Shown here one piece after another: positions 1-10,850 of a stretch of DNA of 64,000 nucleotides. The notes beneath the pieces are model-generated. The model saw only the letters and a program-made list of their open reading frames with translations, was not told where the DNA came from and did no database searches. The position numbers and the translations under genes were made by a program. Positions within the stretch are counted from its first letter, which is position 1, and every line of letters starts with the position of its first letter. The stretch spans positions 25,451,839 through 25,515,838 of the forward strand of contig CM038465.1 of NCBI GenBank assembly GCA_021464415.1, given 5' to 3'. The DNA comes from Lonicera japonica. Lineage: Eukaryota > Streptophyta > Magnoliopsida > Dipsacales > Caprifoliaceae.

Positions 1-854
1 AAGAAACCGAGTTGCCGGCTATCTCTATGCACAGTAGATGTATGAAAATCCTTGACGTGAGTATGATATGTGATTTATGTGATAGATCTAGTCGCGGTGT
101 TGTGGCATATACACTATGATGATGTATGTATACATATATTGCCTTTCTTGTACTTTGGGTTGGGGACATTATATATACATATCATGAAAGGTTTTCCATG
201 CACTGGCTGCTTCAAAAATGTACTATATATATGTATATGTATTTACAATTGTATATACACCTTTCTACCCAGAGATAGTTTATTACGGAGAAGCAGCACA
301 TAAACTATTTTCATTATAATACATGGCATGGCATGCATGATTTCCAACCTATTTTCTTATACAACTCTTATAGTTCCCACTGAGCCCGTTTGGCTCACTC
401 CCATTTTCCAAACCAGGTTTTGCAGGTGTTCGCGGGAATGGTACGAGTACAAGTCTAGATAGCTCTGATGGACCCTGATCACCTAAGTCGTTAAGAAACG
501 ACTTATGTACTAGTTGATTAGTTAGTAAATAATTATGTATTATAATGTTGTATTTTGATATAAAGCTTATTGAGATTGGGACCTCATTGGAGGCTTTGTA
601 TAAATGACATTTTCTTAAATGTAGAGTATCTATTGGAAATGGATTAAATGTACATTTTAAACAGGTTTTGGTTTATCTATATATATATATAAACTCCACA
701 TGCCAGAAATTCGTTTAATATGATGTTATTACTTGGACATGTTTGTGGAATAAAATCCTAAGTTCTACTCCTGATCACCCGTCGTCGCGTACGACTCCGT
801 GGCTAACCGAGTCCCGGAGGTATAATCCTCTAAACGGGATTTTGGGGCGTCACA
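1..854 (+). mobile_element. 3' part of an LTR (TGTAAC...GTCACA family), cut by window start
   Basis: No coding sequence. The stretch is homologous, in inverse orientation, to 55819-56760, which lies inside a solo LTR delimited by a target-site duplication. Shared landmarks are the opening block (CCGAGTTGCCGGCTATCTCT versus its complement near 56745), the CCCACTGAGCCCGTTTGGCTC block at about 376 and the terminal GGGGCGTCACA ending at 854. The element therefore lies on the + strand and its 5' end is outside the window. No primer-binding site follows 854, so this is either a solo LTR or the 3' LTR of an element to the left. Confidence 0.75.
381..397 (+). other. Conserved stem-loop in the LTR (TGAGCC-N5-GGCTCA)
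   Basis: TGAGCCCGTTTGGCTCA has 6-bp arms and a 5-nt loop. The same stem with different loop bases recurs at 29266-29284 and, inverted, at 56258-56274, each followed by a conserved CCCATTTTCCAAA block and GTTTTGCAG. Conservation across three otherwise diverged LTRs suggests an RNA-level role, possibly in the R region or at the poly(A) signal; that role is inference. Confidence 0.55.
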
Positions 855-868
855 ATCATAGATTAAGA

Positions 869-869
<1 letters not shown>

Positions 870-963
<94 letters not shown>

Positions 964-995
964 CATCATCATCATCATCATCATTTATTTTTGTT

Positions 996-1027
<32 letters not shown>

Positions 1028-1028
1028 T

Positions 1029-1082
<54 letters not shown>

Positions 1083-1096
1083 ATTATTATTATTTT
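870..1096. repeat. Compound trinucleotide microsatellite (ATT)n-(ATC)n-(TTG)n-(TTA)n
   Basis: About 94 bp of ATT repeat runs into two ATC blocks separated by a short T-rich interruption, then about 52 bp of TTG and a short TTA tail. Open frames through it on both strands encode only homopolymers (Ile/His/Cys or Asn/Asp/Thr) and are artefacts. It starts 16 bp after the LTR end at 854. Confidence 0.95.
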
Positions 1097-2099
1097 AACA
1101 ATTCTAATCAAGAATGTCTTATTTAAAAATTGTAATAGGTTGGGTAACCTTTTTCAACGAAACTATATCGTAAGGTTCCATTTGACTCACTGGATATATA
1201 AGATATCAAATACTATATTAATTAATCTCACCTTTAAGGTACGTGGGATTATTATGTTAGACTGTTTTGTGCTATAAGCCACCAAATATAAATATTTATC
1301 TAGTGTTTTATTATATTCAAAGTTAGGCAAACATAAGACGAGATGAAAATACTTAATCATATACAACCTCCTAATATGCTATATATACCAAACATAGCCA
1401 AAATGGATTTGAAACTACCCATAATTAGCAAGGTTTATGCCTCTATCATTATCCTACCACTCTTGAGCTCTTTTTTCTAATCCTTACTTTCGGTCTGAAT
1501 TCGCAATTTGCGTCATTGTCCCCAGAGGGATTAATAAGTGTATTGCTTAGTTAGTGTATTTTGGTTCGTCATTATAAAGAATAAGTTGTATTATTATTTG
1601 TTAAATTTGTGTCAAAAAAAGATATTTAGGTTTGACCTAGTTGTTAATAATGTGAATTATCATGCAGGTTGCCAAAATCCGAACCCTTTAGCAAAATAAC
1701 CATTGAATCTCATCATCAATTTATTTCAAATATATATATATATCAAATACAATCTTAATTTATTAATTTTCTCTTAAATTAATCTGATTACCCGATCTTA
1801 TCCGAAAATTGAAGAATTATGTGTAATTAAGGATTGGTAGATATTCATATTTAATTTGGTAATCAAAAGACTTAATGAATTTGGATAGACAAATTAGGAG
1901 TTCTTTAAAATATCCGACACAAATTAGATTGAAGTGACATCAGTCATCAGATTTATGTATAAACTGAATTCGGTTATTCTTTATTTATATACATCTATCT
2001 ACTTTTATATAGCCAAATTTCTTTTTTTATTACATGTAATAGATTCGCACTTTTGTGTTTCTTTAATAATAAAAAAGGATTAAAAAATTGATATATTTT
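1097..2099. other. AT-rich non-coding stretch, no gene seen
   Basis: Only short AT-rich frames with frequent stops. I recognise no domain, RNA gene or terminal repeat here. A short TA microsatellite lies near 1732-1742. Confidence 0.6.
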
Positions 2100-2757
2100 T
2101 AATTACATTAATCAAAAAAAAATAACATGTTTTAGCAGCAAAATTATGTTCCCCACGAAACATAACTTTTATTGGAAAATTTAATATTTCCCTACTAATA
2201 ATACAATTTATTTTGGTGCCGATGCCAAAATTTTCCCATTTCCGCCAAAAGTGTTGCAAAATTTGTGGCAAATTTTATTTTCCCCACAAACATACAATTA
2301 AGAGCTTTTGTGAGAATTATTGAATTTGCTACAAAATGTTCTTTTCGTGGGGACATTATTATCCCCACTACACAATTCCTCATTAATTGTCACCGAGATA
2401 TTTTGTGGCTATCTTGTTTCCTTGCAATTGTACTGCATTAATAGCGATTTTAGGTTTCCCCACTAATTACATTTTCTTTTTAGTGGGAAAATGTTTGTCC
2501 CCACTAAAGATCGCTTTTAGTGGGGAATTTCTTATTTTGCTACCAATTCTACAATTTATTTGGCGCTAAATAATTTTTTTTTCTCACCATACTATTGGTG
2601 GCAAAATTGGTGGGGAAAAATAAGTTCTCCCCAACCAGTGTGCACATTGACCATCTTTTAGTGGGAATTGCTGAATTAGTTGCAAAAAGTGCTCTTTGGT
2701 GGGAAAATATACTCTCCCACTAAAACTTTGCCACTAATTATCATTTTTCTTGTAGTG
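2100..2757 (-). mobile_element. Subterminal region of a CACTA-type (En/Spm-like) DNA transposon remnant
   Basis: The right edge, read on the minus strand, begins CACTACAAGAAAAATGATAA, the usual CACTA terminus in plants. The adjoining 650 bp holds many direct and inverted copies of short motifs such as AGTGGGGA, TCCCCACTAAA and TTTTAGTGGG, as expected of CACTA subterminal arrays. No transposase and no opposite terminus were found. It could be a small non-autonomous derivative or one end of a deleted element. Confidence 0.5.
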
Positions 2758-2820
2758 GCAATTCTAGGTTGAGTTGAGAGTCAACTATGTCCCAAATTTT
2801 TTTTTTACGAAATAAGACAA

Positions 2821-5215
2821 TCAATTAGGCTTATGATATAGAGGGGTTTTAGCTAGATGGATAGAGCGATGTCTTAATTTCTACCGTTTGTTTTGTATTT
2901 ATGGTTCCAAGTCACATTATTTACTGTTAGTTAGGCTAACTAATGTAACCAGCATCTATCCATTATATATAATAAGGGAGTTAGGATATAAAGAGAGATT
3001 CACTCTCTTTAACAAACTGAAAGAATGACCATTTGGAGGGTTAGATCGATGATTTATATATCGACTAGATTATCTCCACAAAAATTCATAATAACTGCAA
3101 ACCTGGAAGTGAGTGTTTTAAAAAATTGATATATATGTATATTTTCGGCCGTTAAATTTTTTGACGATCATCTCACCCACTTCTAGGTTTAATTTATTTA
3201 TGAATTGGTGGAGTTGATCTACTCATAATATAGATCATCTCTACAAAATTTTATGAAAAAAATCATCAGATTAACCCTCCAAATGATCGTTCCTTTTTTT
3301 GTTAAAGAGAGAGAATCTCTCTTTATAGCTTAACTCTATAGCATGGTACCCATTTAATATAGTATCCCATATTATATATGTTTACTTATAGCATATTCAT
3401 TTAGTTTTAATAGTTTACGTTTCTTTTATTTTTTTTGAGAATAGAAGAAATTAATCAAGCCTCACCATGTAACATGAAAACTTAAATGTAATTCTAGGTT
3501 AAATCGAGAGTTAGCTAGGTTTGGTAAAAAAACGGAAGAATAAAGATGACAATTGATTAGGCTTATGACATTGAGGGGTTTTAGATGGGTAGAGCAAAGT
3601 CTTAATTTCTACCATTTGTTTTGTATTTAAGGTTCCATGTCACACTATTTACTATTAGTTAGGCTAACTAATGTATCCGGCATCTATCCATTATATATAT
3701 AATAAGGGAGTTAGGCTAACTAATGTAGCCGGCATCTATCCATTATACAATATAATAAGGGAGTTAGGCTATAAAGAGGTACTATCTCTTTAATAAAAAG
3801 AATGGATGACTATTTGGAAGAGCAAATCGATGAATATTTTTATAAAAAAGTTTAGAGATGATTTGCATAGTGACTAGATATTCTCCACAAAAATTCCTAA
3901 TCCGTTAATTTTATTGATGATCATCTCACCCACTTCTAGGTTTAAATTTTTTATGAATTTTGGTGGTGGTAATCTACTCATAGTTTAAATCATCTCTACA
4001 AAATTTTACGACAAAATATTCATCCAATTACCCCTCCAAATGATCATCCCATCTTTTTTATTAAAAAGGGGGTATTCCTCTTTATAGCCTAACTCTATAA
4101 CATGGTACCCATTATATATAGTATCAAATATTAAATTTTTTTAGTTATAGTATATTCATTTAGTTTTAATACTTTATATTTCTTTTAATTTTTTTAGAGA
4201 ATAGAACAAATTAATCGAGCCTCACCATGTGAACATGAACACTTCAATGTAATTATAGCTTGAATCGAGAGTCAGCGAGGTCTGGTTAAAAAAAAGAAGA
4301 AAGAAGACAATCAATTAGGCTTATGACAGTGAGGGGTTTTAGATGGGTAGAGCGATGTCTTGATTTGTGCCGTATGTTTTGTATTTATGGTTCCATGTCA
4401 CACTATTTACTATTAGTTAGGCTAACTAATGTAGCCACCATCTATACATTATATATATATAGTAAGGGAGTTAGACGGGATTTCTTCTCTTTAACAAAAA
4501 GAATGGATGACTATTTAAAAGGGTAAATCGAAAAATTTGTATATGAAAATTTGTAGAGATGATTTATATAGTGACCGGATAATATCTAGAAAAATTCATA
4601 GAAAAAGTCAACCTAGAAGTGAGTGTTTTGAAAAATTGATATGTATGTGTATTTTCGGCCGTTAAAGTTTTTGATGATCATATCACCCTCTTCTAAGTTT
4701 AATTTTTTATGAATTTTGGTGGAGGTGATCTACTCATATTATAGATCATCTCTACAAAATTTTATGAAAAGATTTATCCAATTACCCCTCCAAATGATCA
4801 TCCATTCTTTATATTAAAGAGATGGAATCTCTCTTTAAGTCATAGCTCTATAACAAGGTACCCATTATATATAGTATCACATATTACATTTGTTTAGTTA
4901 TAGATTCATTTTGTTTTAATATTTTATGTTTCTATTAATTTTTTAGAGAGAATAAAAGAAATTAATTGAGCATCACCATGTGAACTCAACCTAATTCTAG
5001 GTTGAATCGAGAATCAGTTAAGTCTGTTCCAAGGAAAAAAAAAGTCAAGTAGAAAGAAGACAATCAATTAGGCTTATGACAGCGAGGGGTTGTAATTAGA
5101 TGGGTAGAGCAATGTCTTAATTTCAGCCATATGTTTTGTATTTATGGTTCTATGTCACACTAATAGTTAGGCTAATTAATGTAGCTGGCATCTATCCATT
5201 ATATATATAGCAAGG
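2821..5215. repeat. Four-unit tandem array (about 730-760 bp period) of foldback units
   Basis: The landmark GGCTTATGA recurs at 2828, 3560, 4318 and 5071 (spacings 732, 758, 753), each followed by a similar sequence (GAGGGGTTTTAG, TAGAGC.ATGTCTTAATTT, GTTAGGCTAACTAATGTA.CC, CATCTATCCATTATATA). The fourth unit stops at about 5215. Units 1-3 each contain an inverted repeat of about 75-bp arms: near 2975 and 3340, 3757 and 4110, 4465 and 4860. The arms start with TTAGG.TATAAAGAG and end TTTGGAGGG. These look like MITE-like hairpins amplified in tandem. Short frames here have no recognisable product. Confidence 0.75.
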
Positions 5216-5276
5216 TACTCATTAACAAAAGTAATTACATGATAATGACTTTTATATTTATTTTGCTTTTAGTTAT

Positions 5277-5400
5277 ATGGCTAATTAGTAAAAATGGCCC
5301 CTACAGTTTGACCCAAATCTTTCACTCGTCCCTGAAATTCAATTTTCGGCTGAATCATCCTTAAATTCTCTAATTTTCACTCACTTGCCTAAAACTAGAT
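5277..5400 (+). repeat. Truncated copy of the inverted-repeat element seen at 20436-20823
   Basis: AAAAATGGCCCCTACAGTTTGACCC followed by a TTCACTCGTCCCTGAAATTC block matches the terminus of the element at 20436-20823. Only one end is present. Confidence 0.5.
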
Positions 5401-5859
5401 TTATATATATATAGTGAATATATTTAAAAAAATATATAATGAATAGATTTAAAAAATAACTAAGGAATAATTATAAACAATACAAGTGTATTGAGACTGA
5501 ATGCCAAAAGATATATAGTATATTCACAAAAATCACGTATAACGCGCACAGGGGTGAAGCCACGTGGGATAATGGGCAAGCAACCCCATTTGGTTTTGAT
5601 TTTTTCTTTATATATATGGAGTATTTTTTTGGAAAAAAATATATATATGGACTTTGTGTGCATCTATATTATAAAACACGAATTTTTTGCAATAAAATAA
5701 TAAATCAATCCAACGTCTCATATTAATTCGTAATGGTGTTAACACTTTTAGACCATTAGATCACTTTTATACTCACAACAAGATGTCAAATCAACTCAAC
5801 ATTTACTCACACACTAAACACATACACAAATATAACTCTTGCATCTCTCTACTTTTTGA

Positions 5860-6350
5860 CAACATTTCTCTCTCATCAAATTTTAAAAAAACTTTCAAAT
5901 GCCATAACTTTAAATTTACAAATTCAACTTTAATTAAATTTATATATTTAAAATATACTCATCAAGATCTACAAAACAAGATCCATTATGATTATTAAAT
6001 TATGTATAAAAAAATTCAAGAAAAAATTATAAAACATTACAAATATAATGGCATAAAACTTATAAAACATTACAACTATAATGACATACTTAACGTATTT
6101 CTAACTCTTTAGTTATTGAAAATATACATTTCTCTAACATCAAATTTTTAAAAAACTTTCAAATGCCATAACTTTAAATTTACAAATCCACCTTTAATAA
6201 AATTTATCTATTTGAAATATATTTATCAAGATCCATTGTGAATATTAAATTATGTATAAAAAAATTCAAGAAAAGTTATAAAATATTACAACTATAATGG
6301 CATACTTAACATATTTCTAACTCATTAGTTATTGAAAATATTACACAATG
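5860..6350 (+). repeat. Direct duplication of an AT-rich segment (about 270-bp offset)
   Basis: Two near copies share AACTTTCAAATGCCATAACT, a TTTAAATTTACAAAT block, GATCCATT.TGA.TATTAAAT, TATGTATAAAAAAATTCAAG and TATAATGGCATA. Starts are near 5890 and 6160. No coding content seen. Confidence 0.6.
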
Positions 6351-6409
6351 AATAAAAGATACTGAAATAAAATTAAAATTAATAAAATATCACAATCGAA
6401 TATGGGACG

Positions 6410-6625
6410 GAATTTTTTTATAATAGCGTCCAACCTACCTCAAATATAATATTTTTTTCTTTTAAATACACTCATAACACCATTACAATATAAAAGGGTT
6501 GAGGCGATTTTATGGTGATAATTTTTTATATTACAGTTTCATCTGCCTCAAATATAATATTATTTTCCCTTTTAAATACACTCACAACATCATTACATTA
6601 TAAAAGGGTCGAGGCGATTTCAGAT
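6410..6625 (+). repeat. Tandem duplication of about 115 bp
   Basis: The block CTACCTCAAATATAATATT ... TTTTAAATACACTCATAACA ... TATAAAAGGGTTGAGGCGATT occurs twice, near 6435-6510 and 6548-6625, with few substitutions. No coding function recognised. Confidence 0.6.
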
Positions 6626-7942
6626 CTAATTGGACAAGTAAGACATGTCTCGAGTGAGAACGGCTATATTTTTAGTTGGATAGGTTTCGTTTTTGCGATA
6701 CCTTATCTGTTTTCATTATTAGGTAATACACAATCACACACATATTTGATCCTTGTATTTTTCTTTATCGTGCCGGACGGCACGGGTATACCCAAGTAAA
6801 CTTATATTATAGGGTGAAAGTGGCAAAACTATATATATAGGGATGAGTTCTTAAGTGCAGGCACACACGATACGCATGGTTCATCATGAGTCTTTTCTTT
6901 TCTTTTTTTAAGTGCTTAGAAAACTCATAAGAGTTGATCGATTGTAAAACCATCAATTTTTCCACAAACTTCCCATGTGAGACTTCCTCGTTTCCATTCA
7001 ATTTTTGTATTTCAAGTTACTCACTTTGGGTGATAATTTCTCATTCACCCCTCAAGCAATTTGAGCAAATAAATATATGATTTCAATAACCTCACGGATG
7101 AGAACATAATATATATTAACTTTTCATAACTAAATGTGAGATCCTACTAAAAATTACCCTCAAAATGGTTCAAAATTATATTTTTACCCATTTTCCAATA
7201 CTACCAAGGCAAATCCTTTTTTTAGATCTACTTTTTAATATCAAATATAATTTTATTTCTTGATTACTTGCATAATATTAGTTGGGTTTCTTGATTACTT
7301 GCATAATATTATTAATACTATTATGTTTGCATTGTATTATTGTAATTTTTCAAAATTATTCACATTCGCTATTTGAGTTGTGTAAAGTTTTATTAATTGC
7401 TGATAGGGGAAAATAGTTATTTCACCCCATGAACCAATCATAGGAGGGCATGTGGCTACCTCTGCTGACGTGTGAAAACAAAGGTAGGAGACCTGGACCT
7501 CAAGGTTGCGTGTCTAATTAAGCTCGTGGAAATGTTGAAATAGTGTTTACTCTATGCTCGAAGCCACAGGTCTCCAAAGCTGCTTCATCGAGCTGGAGCC
7601 AACAGCGCTTAACCACTATGTCAAAGTGGCTGATGAAGGCATGGGAGACATAAGGCAAAAAAATTTAATCAAAGAAAAAAAAGAGAGATAGAGGTCTAAA
7701 GTGCTTATAAAGAGCTCCTGGGCCCAAGGCATTTAGGCTTTGAGAGATACATAACTCCTTTAGCTGTTGTATTATAAGAGTAGAGTAGCCAGTGAGACAA
7801 CATCTGCTTGTAATCAAAACTCATTAATTATAATCCGAACTAGGCCCAAGCTCCTGGCTCCATTCACAAGAGAAGAACCAACCAATATATTTATATAGAG
7901 CTAGTATTTTAAAATGTTTAAATATCAAATTGGAGTGTATAG
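6626..7942. other. Non-coding flank left of the Athila insertion, no gene seen
   Basis: Short frames only. A less AT-rich patch at about 7430-7880 contains phrases such as GCTGACGTGTGAAAACAAAG and may be a fragment of a retroelement, but I cannot place it. I see nothing else. Confidence 0.4.
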
Positions 7943-7947
7943 TTTAT
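7943..7947 (+). other. Target-site duplication TTTAT, left copy
   Basis: TTTAT directly precedes TGATAAACGC, the LTR start, and is repeated at 19994-19998 directly after the 3' LTR end GGCGTCA. A 5-bp duplication is normal for Ty3/gypsy integrase. Confidence 0.95.
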
Positions 7948-8202
7948 TGATAAACGCATAATATTGTCATGCATAAGCTCTTTCCCAGAGTCGCATGACG
8001 CGTTTGTTGCTTTAATTATGCCTAATTATCCACTTATCTCGAGATTAGTGTCTTGGCGAGTTTTGTATCTAACATCGTCCCGCTAGGTGTGCTTTTGTTG
8101 TGTTTCTATGTGTTTATAGGCATAGGATGCAATGGCCTTCGAATGATTGATCAAGCGCTAGCCAAAAGCTACAAAAGTGCTGATTTAGAGAATTTCCAGA
8201 AG

Positions 8203-8299
8203 CATGATCGATCATGGAATCCCATGATCGATCATGGTGCAAATAATATTCAGGCAGAAGACCCCATGATCGATCATGGGTTGCCCATGATCGATCATG
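8203..8299. promoter_or_regulatory. Palindrome array in U3: four CATGATCGATCATG copies
   Basis: Perfect 14-bp palindromes start at 8203, 8223, 8265 and 8286, giving spacings of 20, 42 and 21. Each pair can also form a hairpin with a 14-16 bp stem. The array ends 92 bp before a TATA-like run. The spacer between pairs contains GGCAGAA. Placement and dyad symmetry suggest a repeated protein-binding site; function is inference. Confidence 0.85.
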
Positions 8300-8390
8300 G
8301 CCCTGGCAACTTGGCCATTTCACACCCAAAATGGGCTAGTTTAGTGGTTCAAGCTATTTTAGATATTTAGTTAGATATTTTGCAACCTTT

Positions 8391-8405
8391 TAATATATAT
8401 ATTTA
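8391..8405 (+). promoter_or_regulatory. Candidate TATA box of the LTR promoter
   Basis: TAATATATATATTTA lies 443 bp into the LTR. The minus-strand element has an equivalent AT run at 40269-40280, about the same distance from its palindrome array (88 versus 92 bp). No experimental start site is known to me. Confidence 0.5.
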
Positions 8406-9601
8406 ATTCTTAGCTTCTAGGCTAAGATATCTAGTTTTTGTACATTTAGAGTTCTAGAGAGAGGTGAGAGCTCATGGTGGTGTTGTTCTTCATTTCTCTT
8501 GTAAGTTTTTAATTTGTAAGAATGATTTCTTCTTCTATAATATTTGTTCTTGCATCTATTATGGAGTAGTCTATTACTAAGGTTACGGAGGTTGTTTGCG
8601 ACATAATATTCGGTGATTTATGGCTCAATCCATGTTTAAAGATTGAGAAATAGTTGTAAATCCTTTTCTTCTTCATTTCCTCCATTGTTACAAGCTTTCT
8701 AGGTATATTCATAATAAATTAAGACTTTATATGCCTTGTATATTTAGTGCTTGATTGTTAATGAACATACGACATATTTATATGGTTCTAGAAAGCTTGT
8801 AGTCTTTTTCCCCCATCCATGGAGCTTTTTCCCTCTTCATAGAATTTATGAATAGTTCTCAAAACTCCATAGATGGATTATAAATTTGTTTAGCTTATCT
8901 TTGATTCATTTATTGATATATTGAGTGCTTCTTACACTTTGTGTGATACTTAGACTCTTTATTTTCTACCATAAGTGATAAACGATGAGTTGACGAATTT
9001 ATCCCATAAACTTCATTCCGTTCCCTTGTTAGGATTCACTTTCTAATTTTCATTCTTTAAATCATGAGATTACCACACTTGCTTAATGTTAAATCTTTTT
9101 ATGATGAGTTTGTCATATCTATCTCGGATTAGCTTCATCGGGAATGGGTTGCCTTGCTTCACACCCGTAGCTAAGAGGTAGGAATGATAACCTCGTCTTT
9201 GGTGGAATGTCGTTTGTCTCTCTCTTGATATAGCTTCAATTCGGGAATGAGTCGCCTAGCGTCGCACCCTTTGCTATTGAGAGATACACCAACATTCCCC
9301 ATTTCTCGAGAATCCTTGTGTTGTAATCTTAGTATGAGCTAATGATCACCGTTTCTTAAATCGTAACTAATCTCCACCTACCTTAGTGCTTTCTTATTAA
9401 TTTTTGCAACCGTTTTACATTTACGTTGTTTCACAACAAATCCAACTTACAAAATCGGAAAACCATTTAATCCGTAATCCATTCCATTCCTTTTCACTTA
9501 TCCCTGTGGTTCGACACTCGGACTTCCGAGACTATATTACAACTTGATGTGCCTGCACTTGGGCTCTATCGCAACGCGCTATTTTAGCGGCGTCAAGTTT
9601 T

Positions 9602-9619
9602 TGGCGCCGTTGCCGGGGA
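9602..9619 (+). other. Primer-binding site, tRNA-Asp
   Basis: TGGCGCCGTTGCCGGGGA, six bases after the LTR, is complementary to the 3' end of plant tRNA-Asp including CCA. This is the usual primer of Athila elements. Confidence 0.9.
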
Positions 9620-9761
9620 TAAGGCAAAAAGGCGAATTTCGGGTTTTGTACAAAACCCTTCTGTAAGTATTTCTCTCCATTTAATTAATTTATTTTTCTC
9701 CCTTATTTTTGTTTGATTTTGTAGAATTCCCGAGGAGCGATTCGAATCGTTGTCCAAGCTC

Positions 9762-10850
9762 ATGCAAGGGCGACTGTTTGTGGACATTCGAATTAGCCCT
9801 CCCACATCTCCAAGAATGGCAAACCAAGGTAGAAACGAGGATCTCGAGAGCGATAATGAAGGGGAAGGGGCCAACAATGTTCCTCCTGTTAGGACCATGA
9901 GAGACTACCTTCAACCGCCTCGGGCAACTTCAAACTCATGCATCGTGCTTCCTGCTGGTCAAGCCGGAGCTTTCTCTTTCAAACCGGGTATGCTTCAACA
10001 TATCCCTTCTTTTCATGGTATGGAGTCGAAAAACCCATACTTGCACTTGAAAGACTTTGAAGAAGTCTGCTCCACATTTCGTGAGGCAAATATTAATGAG
10101 GATGTCATGCGTTTAAAGCTCTTTCCTTTCTCCCTAAAAGACAAAGGAAAAATTTGGTTAAATGCTCAAAGACCGCAATCAATTCGGTCTTGGCAAGAGC
10201 TTCAAGCGGAATTTCTAAAAAAATTCTTCCCCGTTCATAGAACCAATGCTTTAAGAAGGGCGATATCGAATTTTTCACCAAAAGAACATGAAAGCTTTTA
10301 TAAATGTTGGGATAGATACAAGGACCTTTTAAACGCATGCCCTCACCATGGTCACGAAACGTGGAGCCTTGTTAGTTTTTTCTATGAATCTCTCACCCCT
10401 GAGATGCGTACGTTTGTTGAGACCATGTGTAATGGTCAATTCTTGAGTAAGAATCCCGAGGAGGCTTTATTGTATTTTGATGAATTAGCGGAAGGTGCTC
10501 AAAATTGGAACACCTATTCCGAGGAACCCAAAGCCAAAACTCTAGGAAGGGGTGGGTTATACCAAGTGTCCAATGAGGATGACATGGGGGCAAGGTTATT
10601 CCAATTGTCTAAGAAGGTAGAGGCAATGGAAGCAAGTAAGCTTAAGGAGGTCAATGTAGTATCCTCGAGTCAGTTGTGTGTCATTTGCGAAAATTCAGGA
10701 CACACTACCGAGGATTGTCCTACCATTCCCGCTTTTCGGGAAGTCCTCAAAGATCCCGCCCAAGTCAATGTTTTGCACCAGTACAACCAAAATAGCAACC
10801 AAAATCGTAACCAAAATGATCCTTACTCTCAAAGGTACAATGAGGGATGA
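9762..10850 (+). CDS. gag: Gag portion of Athila element 1, closed by a premature TGA
   Basis: The frame is open upstream from a TTG at 9750; the first ATG is 9762 and another lies at 9816. The product is a capsid-nucleocapsid precursor. A retrotransposon Gag core is visible (residues about 85-230: [20 protein letters not shown], then [21 protein letters not shown]), and a CCHC zinc knuckle near the end ([14 protein letters not shown]). The frame stops at TGA 10848-10850 where element 2 reads TGG, in the sequence YNEG(W). That is a single G-to-A nonsense change; the frame then continues unbroken into pol. A programmed stop is unlikely because the sister copy lacks it. Confidence 0.85.
   Translation: MQGRLFVDIRISPPTSPRMANQGRNEDLESDNEGEGANNVPPVRTMRDYLQPPRATSNSCIVLPAGQAGAFSFKPGMLQHIPSFHGMESKNPYLHLKDFEEVCSTFREANINEDVMRLKLFPFSLKDKGKIWLNAQRPQSIRSWQELQAEFLKKFFPVHRTNALRRAISNFSPKEHESFYKCWDRYKDLLNACPHHGHETWSLVSFFYESLTPEMRTFVETMCNGQFLSKNPEEALLYFDELAEGAQNWNTYSEEPKAKTLGRGGLYQVSNEDDMGARLFQLSKKVEAMEASKLKEVNVVSSSQLCVICENSGHTTEDCPTIPAFREVLKDPAQVNVLHQYNQNSNQNRNQNDPYSQRYNEG

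Larger units (their letters stand above)
7948..9595 (+). repeat. 5' LTR of Athila element 1
   Basis: 1648 bp from TGATAAACGC to GCGGCGTCA, equal in length to the 3' LTR 18346-19993. U3 carries the palindrome array at 8203-8299 and a TATA-like AT run at 8391. A 105-codon frame across the array has a TTG start and no homologue I know, so I do not call it a gene. Confidence 0.95.

Noticed and set aside
743..1126. Frame encoding poly-Ile, poly-His, poly-Cys (and its antisense)
   Set aside because: Translation of a trinucleotide microsatellite.
8053..8370. 105-codon frame with repeated MIDHG/HDRSW peptides in the Athila LTRs (also 18451-18768 and antisense versions)
   Set aside because: It has no ATG start (TTG). 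The peptides are what the self-complementary palindrome encodes in any open frame on either strand, so the pattern is a DNA property and not evidence of a protein.
10848..10850. Programmed gag stop codon with readthrough
   Set aside because: The sister element has TGG at the same codon and an uninterrupted gag-pol, so a simple nonsense change is more likely.
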